From contig JAOTRX010000006.1 in assembly GCA_030247675.1 (NCBI GenBank), positions 276,170 to 340,169 on the forward strand: a DNA stretch of 64,000 nt. The letters are read 5' to 3'. Under the pieces are notes generated by a model. It was not told where the DNA came from and searched no databases. It saw nothing but the letters and a program-made list of their open reading frames with translations. The position numbers were made by a program, and so were the translations under genes. This DNA is from Desulforhopalus sp. GTDB taxonomy: Bacteria > Desulfobacterota > Desulfobulbia > Desulfobulbales > Desulfocapsaceae. This document shows, in pieces, positions 50,326 to 58,802 of the stretch; position 1 is the first letter of the stretch, and each line of letters opens with the position of its first letter.

Positions 50326-52014
50326 CTACACGTCCGCCCGGAAAAAGATGGTAAAGGTGGTGCCCTTGCCTTCCTTGCTTTCGAGGATAATATCGGCGTC
50401 GTTTTCCTTCAGGGTGCGGTAGACGATAGCCAGGCCGAGGCCGGCGCCGGAGGTCTTGGTGGTGAAAAATGGCTCGAACACCTGCTCGGCTACGTGGGCC
50501 GGCATGCCCGTGCCGTTGTCGGTGAAGTGGACGATGACGTAATGCTGGCCGCTGAGAAGGGCCGGATACCTCTTTTTGTAGTATTTGAGCGAGCTGGCAC
50601 TGAGCAGGGTGGCGGAAATCTCGATATGGCCATTGCCGGAAGTGGCATCGATGGCGTTGAGGAACAGGTTGAGAAAGACCTGCTGGACCTGGTGCGGGTC
50701 GGCGATGATCGCCGGCAGCCCCGAGCTGACATCCTCGGAGAAGGTAATATTATTTTTGGTCAGCCGGTTATTGATGAGCGGCATGGTCTCGGTGATGATC
50801 GAGGAAAGCGAGGTCGGCCGCTTGTTCGGTTCGGCGGGGCGTGCATAGGAAAAGAAGTCGCCGAGCAGTTCGTTCAGCCGGTCGACCTGGCGGATGATCC
50901 GTTGCGCGCACTCCAGCTGTTCGCTGCTGTCTTTTGACTCTTCTTCGATGGACTGGGCCATGATCTTGATGCCGGCGAGGGGATTGCGCACCTCATGGGC
51001 CACCGCCGAGGCAATTTCCGCAACCGTCGACAACCGGTTCATCTTTTCCATTTCCTTGCGTACGTACTTCAACTCGGAAATATCGGAAAGGGAAATGATT
51101 ATGCCGACCTTGTTGCCCCGGGAATCTTCTCTGACGACATTGGAAAAACCGATGATCTTCTTTTCCCGGGCGGGAGTGACAATGACCAATTCCTTATCGA
51201 GCTGACCTGGTTCGGTGGAGGCGGTGGAGAGGAGCTGGTCGGCGGTGCTTTCTCCAAGGAAGTCAGAGAGGTACTGGCCTTGCAGTGATTCGGTGTATGG
51301 CCGGAAAATTGCTTGGGCGGCGGCGTTGCTGGTCCTGATCTTGCCATCAAGGTCGGCAACGATCAGCCCGTGGTTCAGGCCCTGGATAATCGATTCGGAG
51401 AATCGTTTTTCCTCCCGCAGATTAGTAATGGAGCCACGCAGGTCAATTACCAGCTGGATAAGCTGCTGGTTCATCTGTTGACTCTCGATGATAATCGCCA
51501 TGATGCTGGCTATTGCCTCAAGAAGCTCGGTGGTTTGCGGTGATTGTTGGTGGTGCGGGGTGGCGTAGGCGGTAAAGACACCAAGGAGTGTGCCGTCACG
51601 AAGGACGGGGATACAATAGTTGCCGTTAAAGGGATCGGTGGATTTTGCGCCCTTCGCTAAGGGAGGCAATGAGCTGAAAAAGCGGGTGGTTGCCGATTTT
51701 ATGGTCAGACCGCAGTGACAAAATCCGAATCGTTTGGTGTTGCAGGGCATGCCCTCCGGGTGAGGAAATCCTCGGGAGATCACCAGGTTCAGCGATTGCA
51801 GATCCCGTTCAACAACGAACAGGGCGATCTTGGGACCAAGGCCGAGGTGGTCGGCAGCCAGGAGATAGTCGAGAATGCGGCCGATTTTTGTTTTTATGGG
51901 CAATTGTTCGAGAGCTGTTTTCAGAACATCAACAAGGATAGTCTGGTGGCTCTGTATGTGGGTACGCAAAGGGACATCCACTTCTCCTTCTTGATGCCGT
52001 CGCGTCTGCTCCAT
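50326..52014 (-). CDS. Soluble GAF-PAS sensor histidine kinase
   Basis: 562 residues, no membrane segment. GAF-like sensor at about 25-175, containing a Cys/His cluster with C91, C99, H100 and C101 (FGFCHCG). A helical connector (175-205) leads to a PAS domain (208-315; GLIVADLDGKIRTSNAAAQA). HisKA has H340 in SAVAHEVRNPLAGI. HATPase has N in LFLNAIDAT, DNGTGMP and TKTSGAGLGLAIVY. It should autophosphorylate and pass phosphate to the NtrC-type regulator encoded immediately downstream. The Cys cluster could bind a metal centre or sense redox state, which is inference. Confidence 0.93.
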   Translation of the reverse strand: MEQTRRHQEGEVDVPLRTHIQSHQTILVDVLKTALEQLPIKTKIGRILDYLLAADHLGLGPKIALFVVERDLQSLNLVISRGFPHPEGMPCNTKRFGFCHCGLTIKSATTRFFSSLPPLAKGAKSTDPFNGNYCIPVLRDGTLLGVFTAYATPHHQQSPQTTELLEAIASIMAIIIESQQMNQQLIQLVIDLRGSITNLREEKRFSESIIQGLNHGLIVADLDGKIRTSNAAAQAIFRPYTESLQGQYLSDFLGESTADQLLSTASTEPGQLDKELVIVTPAREKKIIGFSNVVREDSRGNKVGIIISLSDISELKYVRKEMEKMNRLSTVAEIASAVAHEVRNPLAGIKIMAQSIEEESKDSSEQLECAQRIIRQVDRLNELLGDFFSYARPAEPNKRPTSLSSIITETMPLINNRLTKNNITFSEDVSSGLPAIIADPHQVQQVFLNLFLNAIDATSGNGHIEISATLLSASSLKYYKKRYPALLSGQHYVIVHFTDNGTGMPAHVAEQVFEPFFTTKTSGAGLGLAIVYRTLKENDADIILESKEGKGTTFTIFFRADV

Positions 52015-52395
52015 AAACTGTTCCCGTTTTTATCTATAGGGACCCGGTAATACGGCTCGCGCCGGTGAATGATATGCAGGCCCTAATTGCAGAAAGTCAA
52101 ACTCCTCTGCAAAATACAACGATCTGCAGAGAAAAAACAAGGAAATAGCAATCGTTATCAAAAGAATTAGTAGATTTTCCGTATCCAGGGCGCCTGTCGA
52201 CGGGATTTTTTGGAAGGGTTTGGTTTTTTGTCTATGTGGCGCTAGTCACTAGACCCCGCTTGCTTCAGTGATAGAATTTTCCGGCGGGTGGGGGCAATGT
52301 CGGTGTCATCAAGGAGGAAAGAGGGCTGTTGTCTGAGGAGATAGCGGCACGGCCCTGGATGTTTTTTGCCAAGGCCAATACCACTGTGATTGCGA
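52015..52395. other. 381-base intergenic region with a dyad upstream of the kinase gene
   Basis: Between the kinase (leftward) and the chemoreceptor stop. It contains the inverted repeat CTCTGCA/TGCAGAG (52105-52111 and 52125-52131, 13-base spacer) about 90-115 bases upstream of the kinase ATG, a possible operator. A rightward AAGGAGG at 52317 precedes only a 25-codon frame that I do not accept as a gene. No sigma-54 signature found. Confidence 0.4.
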
Positions 52396-54330
52396 TCAAT
52401 ATTTGAAGCGTCCGACAATCCGGTTCAGCCCTTCGGCAAGGGCATTCAGGGAATCGGAGCTGTCTTTAACATGTGAGCAACTCCCCAGCATCTGCGCGGC
52501 ATCCTCACTTACCTGATTGATTTCATGGGCGATATCGGTTGCCGTCATGGAGCTTTGCCCAACATTTTCATTGACGCCCTGAATGCCGGCGGAGGCCTGG
52601 CTGATATTGGCGGCTATTTCCTTGGCGGTGGCCGATTGCTCTTGAACGGCGGTGAAAATCAGGGCGACGGTGCTGTTCACTTTATGGATGACCTCGGCTA
52701 TCTCGGCTATTTCTTTGATCGTCAGTTGCGTAGAATTTTGAATGTCACCGATTTTGCTCTTAATGTCTTGGGTCGCTTGAGTTGTTTGACTGGCCAGCGC
52801 CTTTATTTCGTTGGCGACAACTGCAAACCCTTTGCCGGCCTCACCAGCTCTTGCCGCTTCTATGGTGGCATTCAGGGCGAGGAGATTGGTTTGTGCCGAT
52901 ATCTCGGTGATAATCTCAGTTACCTTGCTGATCGCCGTTGCCGCGTTACCGAGATGATTGACCCGTTCCGAGGCGCTGGTCGTTTTTGTCACTGCCATTT
53001 CAGTGATATTTCGGGCAGTTTCAGAGTTGCTGGCGATTTCTGAGACCGAGGCAGTCATCTCATCGGCTGCGGCGGCAACCAAATTGATGTTTTCCGATGC
53101 CTCGGAACTTGCCCCGGCAACTGTGGCCATGCTGGTACTCATGCGGTTGGCGGCGTCGGCAACTGTTGCCGATCGGGCCGAAACATTTTCGGCCCCTTCC
53201 GACATCGCCGTCGAAATTGTCAGCAGTTGATGCGCTGAATTACCTAGTTTTCCGCCATTGGCGGCGATCTCTTTAATGACAAGGTCCATTTTGTCGATAA
53301 AGACATTGAACCAGGACGCGAGTTCACCCACTTCATTTTTGTAGGTGATATTCAACCTCTTGGTGAGGTCGCCTTCACCCTCGGCGACATCCCGCAGGCC
53401 GGCGGTTACATCGTGGATCGGACCGGTAATCGAATGGGTGGTCAGCCAGGCAAAGAACAGCCCCATGGCAATTGCGACAAAGAGGGCAATGGAGATGAAG
53501 GTTCGGGACACGCCATTGACCTTTTCGACCTGTTGGGCACTTTCTTCCATCAATTTCAGGGAAATGGCATTGGCCTGAGCATCAATGGTCTGCATCTGCT
53601 TTCCACGTTCCAGCTGATTTTCCACAAGCCGGAAATATTCCAGCGTCTGCGGTTGGACTTTTTGAAACCGTTCAAGGATTTTCCCATGAACCTCCTTCAG
53701 GCTTGTACTGTTTTCAATGATTTTGTACCACTCCTGGATACTTTCCTCGAACTTCTTGCCTGAGGCAAGGGTGGCCTTTTTACTGGTTTCGCTGGCCCGC
53801 TCGAAATAGGACCGGATATTCGAGGAATACAGCTTGTAGTTGAGGACCATATCTTCGTACTTGAAGGACCCGGTTTTGATGAGATCCTCGTATCCTTCAA
53901 AAAGCTGCAGCGTCGGGGCAATGAGAGAGGCCTTTTTCGTTTCATCCTCGTTCTGCAGAGTAAAGGCCTGCCGGTAGGATTCGTACTGCAGTTTGAGCTG
54001 AGCGAGGGCGTCCTTGGTTGTCTGGGAAATATTGCTCTGCAAATGGGCATCGGCATCGCGGATAAGTACCTCAAGGGCGGAGAACACCTTGTCGCGGGCA
54101 AGGGCCTGGGCATCGCGGCCGGTATTGTGGCTGTTGAGCAGATAGATGTAATATTGCTCACGCACTCCGGCAAATTGCTCTTGGCCGGCACTGATCTGCC
54201 TTGACAGGGACACGGTACGAACGACATTCGTCAAAGAGAGCAGACCGGATCCGCCGACGATACAGGTCAGAAGCAATACCACAGCAAAGCCAAGACCGAG
54301 CTGTGTCCGCAGTTTCCAGCTTTTCATCAA
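52396..54330 (-). CDS. Methyl-accepting chemotaxis protein
   Basis: 644 residues. Membrane helix 1 at about 11-32, periplasmic helical sensor 33-277 (four-helix-bundle type with long helices), membrane helix 2 at 278-297, HAMP 298-352, then the signalling coiled coil. The hairpin tip [20 protein letters not shown] followed by [18 protein letters not shown] is strictly conserved, so CheA/CheW coupling is expected. No C-terminal CheR-tethering pentapeptide (ends [11 protein letters not shown]). The ligand is unknown. It links this region to the flagellar genes at 15-17 kb. Confidence 0.95.
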   Translation of the reverse strand: MMKSWKLRTQLGLGFAVVLLLTCIVGGSGLLSLTNVVRTVSLSRQISAGQEQFAGVREQYYIYLLNSHNTGRDAQALARDKVFSALEVLIRDADAHLQSNISQTTKDALAQLKLQYESYRQAFTLQNEDETKKASLIAPTLQLFEGYEDLIKTGSFKYEDMVLNYKLYSSNIRSYFERASETSKKATLASGKKFEESIQEWYKIIENSTSLKEVHGKILERFQKVQPQTLEYFRLVENQLERGKQMQTIDAQANAISLKLMEESAQQVEKVNGVSRTFISIALFVAIAMGLFFAWLTTHSITGPIHDVTAGLRDVAEGEGDLTKRLNITYKNEVGELASWFNVFIDKMDLVIKEIAANGGKLGNSAHQLLTISTAMSEGAENVSARSATVADAANRMSTSMATVAGASSEASENINLVAAAADEMTASVSEIASNSETARNITEMAVTKTTSASERVNHLGNAATAISKVTEIITEISAQTNLLALNATIEAARAGEAGKGFAVVANEIKALASQTTQATQDIKSKIGDIQNSTQLTIKEIAEIAEVIHKVNSTVALIFTAVQEQSATAKEIAANISQASAGIQGVNENVGQSSMTATDIAHEINQVSEDAAQMLGSCSHVKDSSDSLNALAEGLNRIVGRFKY

Positions 54331-54374
54331 AGTTCTCCAGTTTAGTGGTGGGTTATGAGGTGTTGTTTACAGCT

Positions 54375-54403
54375 ATTCTCTAATATTAATAAAGGACTGT
54401 CAA
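54375..54403 (-). promoter_or_regulatory. Promoter for the chemoreceptor gene
   Basis: Minus strand TTGACA (54403-54398, perfect), 17-base spacer, GAGAAT (54380-54375). Start near 54368, leader about 40 bases. The remaining 54404-54659 shows nothing gene-like. Confidence 0.45.
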
Positions 54404-54659
54404 CGCACAGGATCGGAATATTTCCGAAATGAATGATAACAACCGGTTCACCATCTCGCTGAGCTTCCTCGTCATTGCCGCTTGCCAGTTGAGTGTCCCT
54501 TGCTGAGGCTCATGCCGGCTTGAAGTGGTTTTGATACTGTGCGACCCTGCATGAGGTCTCTATCCCACAATAAGCCGTCATCGGTGGATTGAGACAGGCG
54601 CTTTTTTTGTTTCCTTTGGCTGCCGATCCCCATGTTCAAAATACGATCAGGTTTGCAAT

Positions 54660-54688
54660 TTGACAGGCCGGGAGTTTTTTTCTATAGA
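54660..54688 (+). promoter_or_regulatory. Promoter for the membrane-anchored 229-residue gene
   Basis: TTGACA (54660-54665, perfect), 17-base spacer, TATAGA (54683-54688). Start of transcription near 54695, 35 bases before the GTG start. Confidence 0.6.
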
Positions 54689-54728
54689 GAAGAGAAGATG
54701 AAAATTCTAAAATTCAGGGAGCACTATC

Positions 54729-55418
54729 GTGGAACAGCAGCAGCGATCTTCCGGTCTTTCAGGACTTCAAATCACCGGCATCGTCCTCCTGTCCATGCTG
54801 GTGACAATGGTAGCGACCCTGTTTATCGTTAAGATCTGGTTCTTCCCCACGCCGTTTACACCGGTTGTCCTCAGCCCGGTTGAAGAAAGCCAGCTTGAGG
54901 TGAAGTTGGCACAGTTTGGACGATTTGCAAACCCAAACCATCCCTCCTCCAGCCTTCCCAAAAGGGCCAACCCCCCTTCGTCAGCCGGCGAACCGCAACC
55001 CGAGGTCTATTCGGAAGAGGGCGCGTCCCGGGAAATCAGACTGTCAGAACGAGAAATCAATGCGCTGGTTGCTAAGAACACCGACTTGGCGAGCAAGATG
55101 GCCATTGACCTTTCCGAGGATTTGGTCAGTCTCAAGATGCTCATTCCGCTGGACCCGGATTTTCCCTTTATTGGTGGCCAGACCCTGAAGGTACGGGCCG
55201 GAGTCGAAATCGCCTATCGTCAAGGCCTGCCGGTATTCATCCTGCGTGGCGTTTCGGTCATGGGAGTACCTCTCCCCAATGCCTGGATGGCAGGCCTGAA
55301 AAATATCGACATGGTTAAGGTCTTCGGCTCAGAACCGGGATTCTGGAGGAGCTTTGCTGATGGAGTTGCATCCATCCAGGTGCGGGAAGGTACGTTGCGG
55401 ATAGTTTTAAACGAATGA
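54729..55418 (+). CDS. Membrane-anchored extracytoplasmic protein of unknown function
   Basis: 229 residues from GTG 54729, with GGGAG eight bases upstream. One N-terminal membrane helix (ITGIVLLSMLVTMVATLFIV) precedes WFFPTPFTPVVLSPVEES. A Pro/Ser-rich linker leads to a compact domain (SEEGASREIRLSEREINALV, KMAIDLSEDLVSLKMLIPLD, PFIGGQTLKVRAGVEIAY, PLPNAWMAGLKNIDMVK). I recall the family as widespread in Proteobacteria; automated pipelines sometimes give it an arginine N-succinyltransferase name, for which I see no support. It is 47 bases upstream of an MCE gene, so it may work in envelope maintenance. Confidence 0.78.
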   Translation: MEQQQRSSGLSGLQITGIVLLSMLVTMVATLFIVKIWFFPTPFTPVVLSPVEESQLEVKLAQFGRFANPNHPSSSLPKRANPPSSAGEPQPEVYSEEGASREIRLSEREINALVAKNTDLASKMAIDLSEDLVSLKMLIPLDPDFPFIGGQTLKVRAGVEIAYRQGLPVFILRGVSVMGVPLPNAWMAGLKNIDMVKVFGSEPGFWRSFADGVASIQVREGTLRIVLNE

Positions 55419-55465
55419 ATAAGGTAAAAGTCTTATCAATATGAACTGGAACTATAGGGATTGAG

Positions 55466-55969
55466 ATGAAAAAATTAATGATCGCATTGCTCGTGGCGCT
55501 GGTGCTTGGCGGAGGGAGCTATGGTTTATGGCAGCTTTACCAACAGGAAAATTCCATCACCGTCGTCTTTGCCGACGCCAATGGGCTGAGTCCGGGAACC
55601 GGTGTTTGGATGGCTGGTGTTGAGATCGGCAAGGTCCAACAACTGCAAATCGCCGGTGATGGAGTTGCCTTGTCGATTTTTTTGAAAAAAGAGGTACGAG
55701 AACAACTGACCGATCACGCCCTTTTTGTCATCGATCCCGGCGCTGACAGGAACAGTACGCCTGTCGTCCGAGTAAAGGCTGGTGCCGGCGGGGTGGCGCC
55801 ACTTCCGGCAAAGGTACGATTGAAAGGCGTAAATTCATACGCCCTCTGGCAATTGAATGATTATTCGCAGAAGGTGTTTGAATTCATTAACGAGCCACAG
55901 CTGCAGGAAGGTATCAAGCGTCTGGAGCAACTTGGCAGTGAATTGAAGGGTGGTGAACCGCAGAAATGA
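55466..55969 (+). CDS. Orphan MCE/MlaD domain protein
   Basis: 167 residues. N-terminal membrane anchor (LMIALLVALVLGGGSYGLWQ), then one MCE domain (30-115) with the conserved F-x-D-A-x-GL-x-x-G-x-x-V-x-x-x-G-x-x-I-G-x-V pattern (VFADANGLSPGTGVWMAG, VEIGKVQQL). A short helical tail follows (FINEPQLQEGIKRLEQLGSE). MlaD-type proteins form hexameric rings that pass lipids across the periplasm with an MlaE/MlaF ABC pump. No such pump is encoded nearby, which is unusual. It is co-directional with the preceding anchored protein. Confidence 0.87.
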   Translation: MKKLMIALLVALVLGGGSYGLWQLYQQENSITVVFADANGLSPGTGVWMAGVEIGKVQQLQIAGDGVALSIFLKKEVREQLTDHALFVIDPGADRNSTPVVRVKAGAGGVAPLPAKVRLKGVNSYALWQLNDYSQKVFEFINEPQLQEGIKRLEQLGSELKGGEPQK

Positions 55970-56074
55970 GGCGATTTGGCGGTTTTGGTCCTATTGGGCA
56001 TGATCATCAGCGGTTAAAGGGGAGAGCGGTCAATGGAAATTTTGCCGTAATACCTGGGGCCGGCAGAGGAGTCA

Positions 56075-57010
56075 ATGAAACGGTCATTGCGGTATCGAGC
56101 TGACGGAACCTTCACCATCGTCCAGTTTACCGACACCCACTTCGGTAACGGCGAGGGAGTGGATAGCCGCACCTCCACTCTCATGTCGCAGGTACTCGAT
56201 GCGGAGCGCCCGGACCTGGTCATCTTCACCGGCGATGTCATCGGCGGGCAGCAGGGTGAAAATCTGCCGCAGTCGGCCTGGCGTGCGGCTACCGCACCTG
56301 TACTCGCCCGCGACCTGCCCTGGTGCGCCGTATTTGGCAACCACGACGACGAATGCGGGGCGTCGCGCCGGCAGTTGCTGGCCCTGCAGCAGGAAATTCC
56401 CGGCTGTTTGACGCGTCCCGGCCCTTCCCGGGTCTCCGGGCTCGGCAACTTTTTCCTTCGCATCCATTCGGCCAAAGACCGGACGGCTGCGGCGTTGCTC
56501 TGCTGCCTGGATTCCAACAGCTACGCCGAAACCGCTGTCGGCGGATACGGTTGGGTCCGCGGTGATCAGATCCGCTGGTTCAGCCAGGTTGTACACCATC
56601 TGAAATCCTCTGCCGGGACTGCATTTTCGCCGCCGGTCCTGGTGTTTCTCCATATCCCCCTGCCCGAATACAACGATGTCTGGCGGGAGGCTGTCTGTCT
56701 GGGTGAAAAAAACGAGGATGTCTGCTGTCCGCGCCTCAACACCGGCCTCTTTGCCGCCATGCATCTTGCCGGTAATGTCCGGGGAGTCTTCGCCGGCCAC
56801 GACCATACCAACGATTACCAGGGCAGTCTCCACGGAATCAGCCTTTGTTACGGCCGAGCCACCGGTTACAACAGCTACGGCAGTGATGGTTTTCTGCGCG
56901 GCGCCCGGATCATCCGCCTGCACGAGGACCGCCCGGACTTCACAACTTGGCTGCGTCTGGAAGATGGCAGCCGGATCGATCGCTCCCCTGGCCCCTCTCT
57001 CTCTGAATGA
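56075..57010 (+). CDS. Calcineurin-like metallophosphoesterase (Dcr2/PAP-like)
   Basis: 311 residues. All five metal-binding blocks are visible: FTDTHFG, FTGDVIGG, FGNHDDE, FLHIPLPE and AGHDHTND. The arrangement with a long insert before the H-block and FLHIPLPEY matches the Dcr2/purple-acid-phosphatase-like branch of calcineurin-type enzymes. No signal peptide is apparent (start MKRSLRYRADGTFTIVQFTD), so it is probably cytoplasmic. It hydrolyses phosphomonoesters or diesters; the substrate is unknown. It converges with the ABC exporter gene 19 bases away. Confidence 0.9.
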   Translation: MKRSLRYRADGTFTIVQFTDTHFGNGEGVDSRTSTLMSQVLDAERPDLVIFTGDVIGGQQGENLPQSAWRAATAPVLARDLPWCAVFGNHDDECGASRRQLLALQQEIPGCLTRPGPSRVSGLGNFFLRIHSAKDRTAAALLCCLDSNSYAETAVGGYGWVRGDQIRWFSQVVHHLKSSAGTAFSPPVLVFLHIPLPEYNDVWREAVCLGEKNEDVCCPRLNTGLFAAMHLAGNVRGVFAGHDHTNDYQGSLHGISLCYGRATGYNSYGSDGFLRGARIIRLHEDRPDFTTWLRLEDGSRIDRSPGPSLSE

Positions 57011-57029
57011 TTGTGTTTACCGGCTTTCT

Positions 57030-58802
57030 TTATGGCTTTTTTTGCAACGAGTCTGCCTGCGCCGCGACCAGCTGGGCAAAGAGGCCGCTTCCCCTTGCGA
57101 GCTCATCGTAGGTGCCGCGCTCGATAATCCGCCCCTGTTGAAAGACCAGGATGAGATCGGCCTTGCGGATGGTCGCCAGACGGTGGGCGATGATCAAGGT
57201 GCTCCGCCCCTCCATCAGTGTCTCAAAGGCCTTCTGAACCTTGGTCTCGGTAGCCGAATCGAGGGCGCTGGTTGCCTCATCAAGGACAAGGATCGGCGGG
57301 TTTTTAAGGAGAACTCGGGCAATCGCCAATCGCTGGCGTTCGCCGCCGCTGAGCTTTGATCCCCGCTCGCCGATGAGTGTCTGGTAGCCCTGCGGCTGGC
57401 GCATGATGAAGTCATGCGCCTGGGCCTGGCGGGCGGCGTTGACCATCTCTTCATCAGTGGCATCCGGTCGGCCAACCTTTAAATTCTCCTCTATGGTGCG
57501 AAAGAACAACAGGCTTTCCTGGAAGACGACGCCGATATTGGCGCGTAGCGAATCGAGGGTCACCTGGCGGATGTCGGTGCCATCGATCAGCACCTGGCCC
57601 TGCTCCGGATCGTATTGCCGCAGCAGCAGGCCCATGGCCGTACTTTTGCCGGCGCCGGTTTCACCGACAAGGCCTACAACCTGACCCGGTTCCATGGTGA
57701 AACTGACGCCATCCAGGGCCTTTCGGCCGGATTCGTAGGAAAAGACGATATTGTTGAAATCCACCCGGCCGGCGACCCGGGTGAGCGGGAGCGCCCCCGG
57801 CAGGTCCTGTACCGTTGACCGGGTGTCGAGGATATCGAAGAACATCGCTAATGATGGCGCCTGCATAAAGAGGTTGTTTACGAAAGACACCACCTGATCG
57901 AGACGGCCGATGAGGTGGGTGGCAAAGCCCATAAAGGTGACGATGGAGCCGACGCTGGCCTCGCCGTGCAAGTTGAGCCAGGCCCCCATGGCAAAGATGG
58001 CTATGATGGTCGTCGTTGAGGCCGCGCCGCTGAGGACACTCACCACCGCCCACCAGTTGAGTACTGGAAACTGGGCCTTCAGGACCTGATCGATGACCAG
58101 CCGCAACTGGCGCAGTTCTGCCGCCTGGCGGACAAAGCTCTGCACCAGAAGGACGTTGCCGATGGCATCGCCCGCCTGTTCAGCCAGCCTGGTATGCTGC
58201 GATTGGACCTCGCACTGGGCGTTATTGGTGCGGTGGGTGACAAAGGCGGTAGCCGCCGCGGAAACGGCGGTCAGGACAATGAGCACCATTGCCAGTTTCC
58301 AGTTAAGGAAAATGGTTAGGGGCAAGAGGACCAGCAGGGCGACCAGGGTAGAGAGGTGACTGCGGAACATCGACAGCCAGAGATTGAACAGATTGTCGCC
58401 GCCGGAGAGCATGATGCTCAGCAGCCGGCCCGAATGTGCGCCGCGGTGATATGCCAGGTGCAGGCGGAGAACATGGGCGAAGTACTGCGCCATCACCTCT
58501 AGCCGCAACCGGTGGGCCAGGCGGTCGGCATGCAGGGAAACCAGTGCCCCGATAGCGATACCGCTTATGCCGACTACCAGCCACAGGCCGAAAATGCGGA
58601 TGCCGTCATTCAGGGTTGCTGCGGCGCCACGACTGGCGGCCTGGGTGAGCAGATCGATAGTCCAGCCGAAAAGTATCGGTTCGATAAACGGCACTGCGGC
58701 CAGACAGAGATTGGCAAGGGTCAGGGTGATCGCCAGTCCTTGCACCGGCTTGAGCAACTTCAGGACCCGACTATAAACCTTGAGGGGCTGTAAGGTGATC
58801 AT
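57030..58802 (-). CDS. ABC exporter, fused permease-ATPase (NdvA/ChvA-like)
   Basis: 590 residues from ATG 58802 (GGAGG upstream). Six membrane helices over about 20-320. The ATPase (345-575) has Walker A GETGAGKST (380-388), signature LSGGE (484-488) and Walker B VLDEA (D508/E509). The N-terminal sequence VYSRVLKLLKPVQGLAITLT and EPILFGWTIDLL resembles the cyclic beta-glucan exporters NdvA/ChvA. No glucan synthase gene is present, so the cargo is open. Its start overlaps the end of the acyl-CoA synthetase gene by 32 bases, implying coupled expression. Confidence 0.88.
   Translation of the reverse strand: MITLQPLKVYSRVLKLLKPVQGLAITLTLANLCLAAVPFIEPILFGWTIDLLTQAASRGAAATLNDGIRIFGLWLVVGISGIAIGALVSLHADRLAHRLRLEVMAQYFAHVLRLHLAYHRGAHSGRLLSIMLSGGDNLFNLWLSMFRSHLSTLVALLVLLPLTIFLNWKLAMVLIVLTAVSAAATAFVTHRTNNAQCEVQSQHTRLAEQAGDAIGNVLLVQSFVRQAAELRQLRLVIDQVLKAQFPVLNWWAVVSVLSGAASTTTIIAIFAMGAWLNLHGEASVGSIVTFMGFATHLIGRLDQVVSFVNNLFMQAPSLAMFFDILDTRSTVQDLPGALPLTRVAGRVDFNNIVFSYESGRKALDGVSFTMEPGQVVGLVGETGAGKSTAMGLLLRQYDPEQGQVLIDGTDIRQVTLDSLRANIGVVFQESLLFFRTIEENLKVGRPDATDEEMVNAARQAQAHDFIMRQPQGYQTLIGERGSKLSGGERQRLAIARVLLKNPPILVLDEATSALDSATETKVQKAFETLMEGRSTLIIAHRLATIRKADLILVFQQGRIIERGTYDELARGSGLFAQLVAAQADSLQKKP

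Noticed and set aside
52312..52405. AAGGAGG followed by a 25-codon TTG-started frame
   Set aside because: Very short, runs into the chemoreceptor 3' end on the opposite strand, no hydrophobic or charged pattern suggesting a peptide gene.
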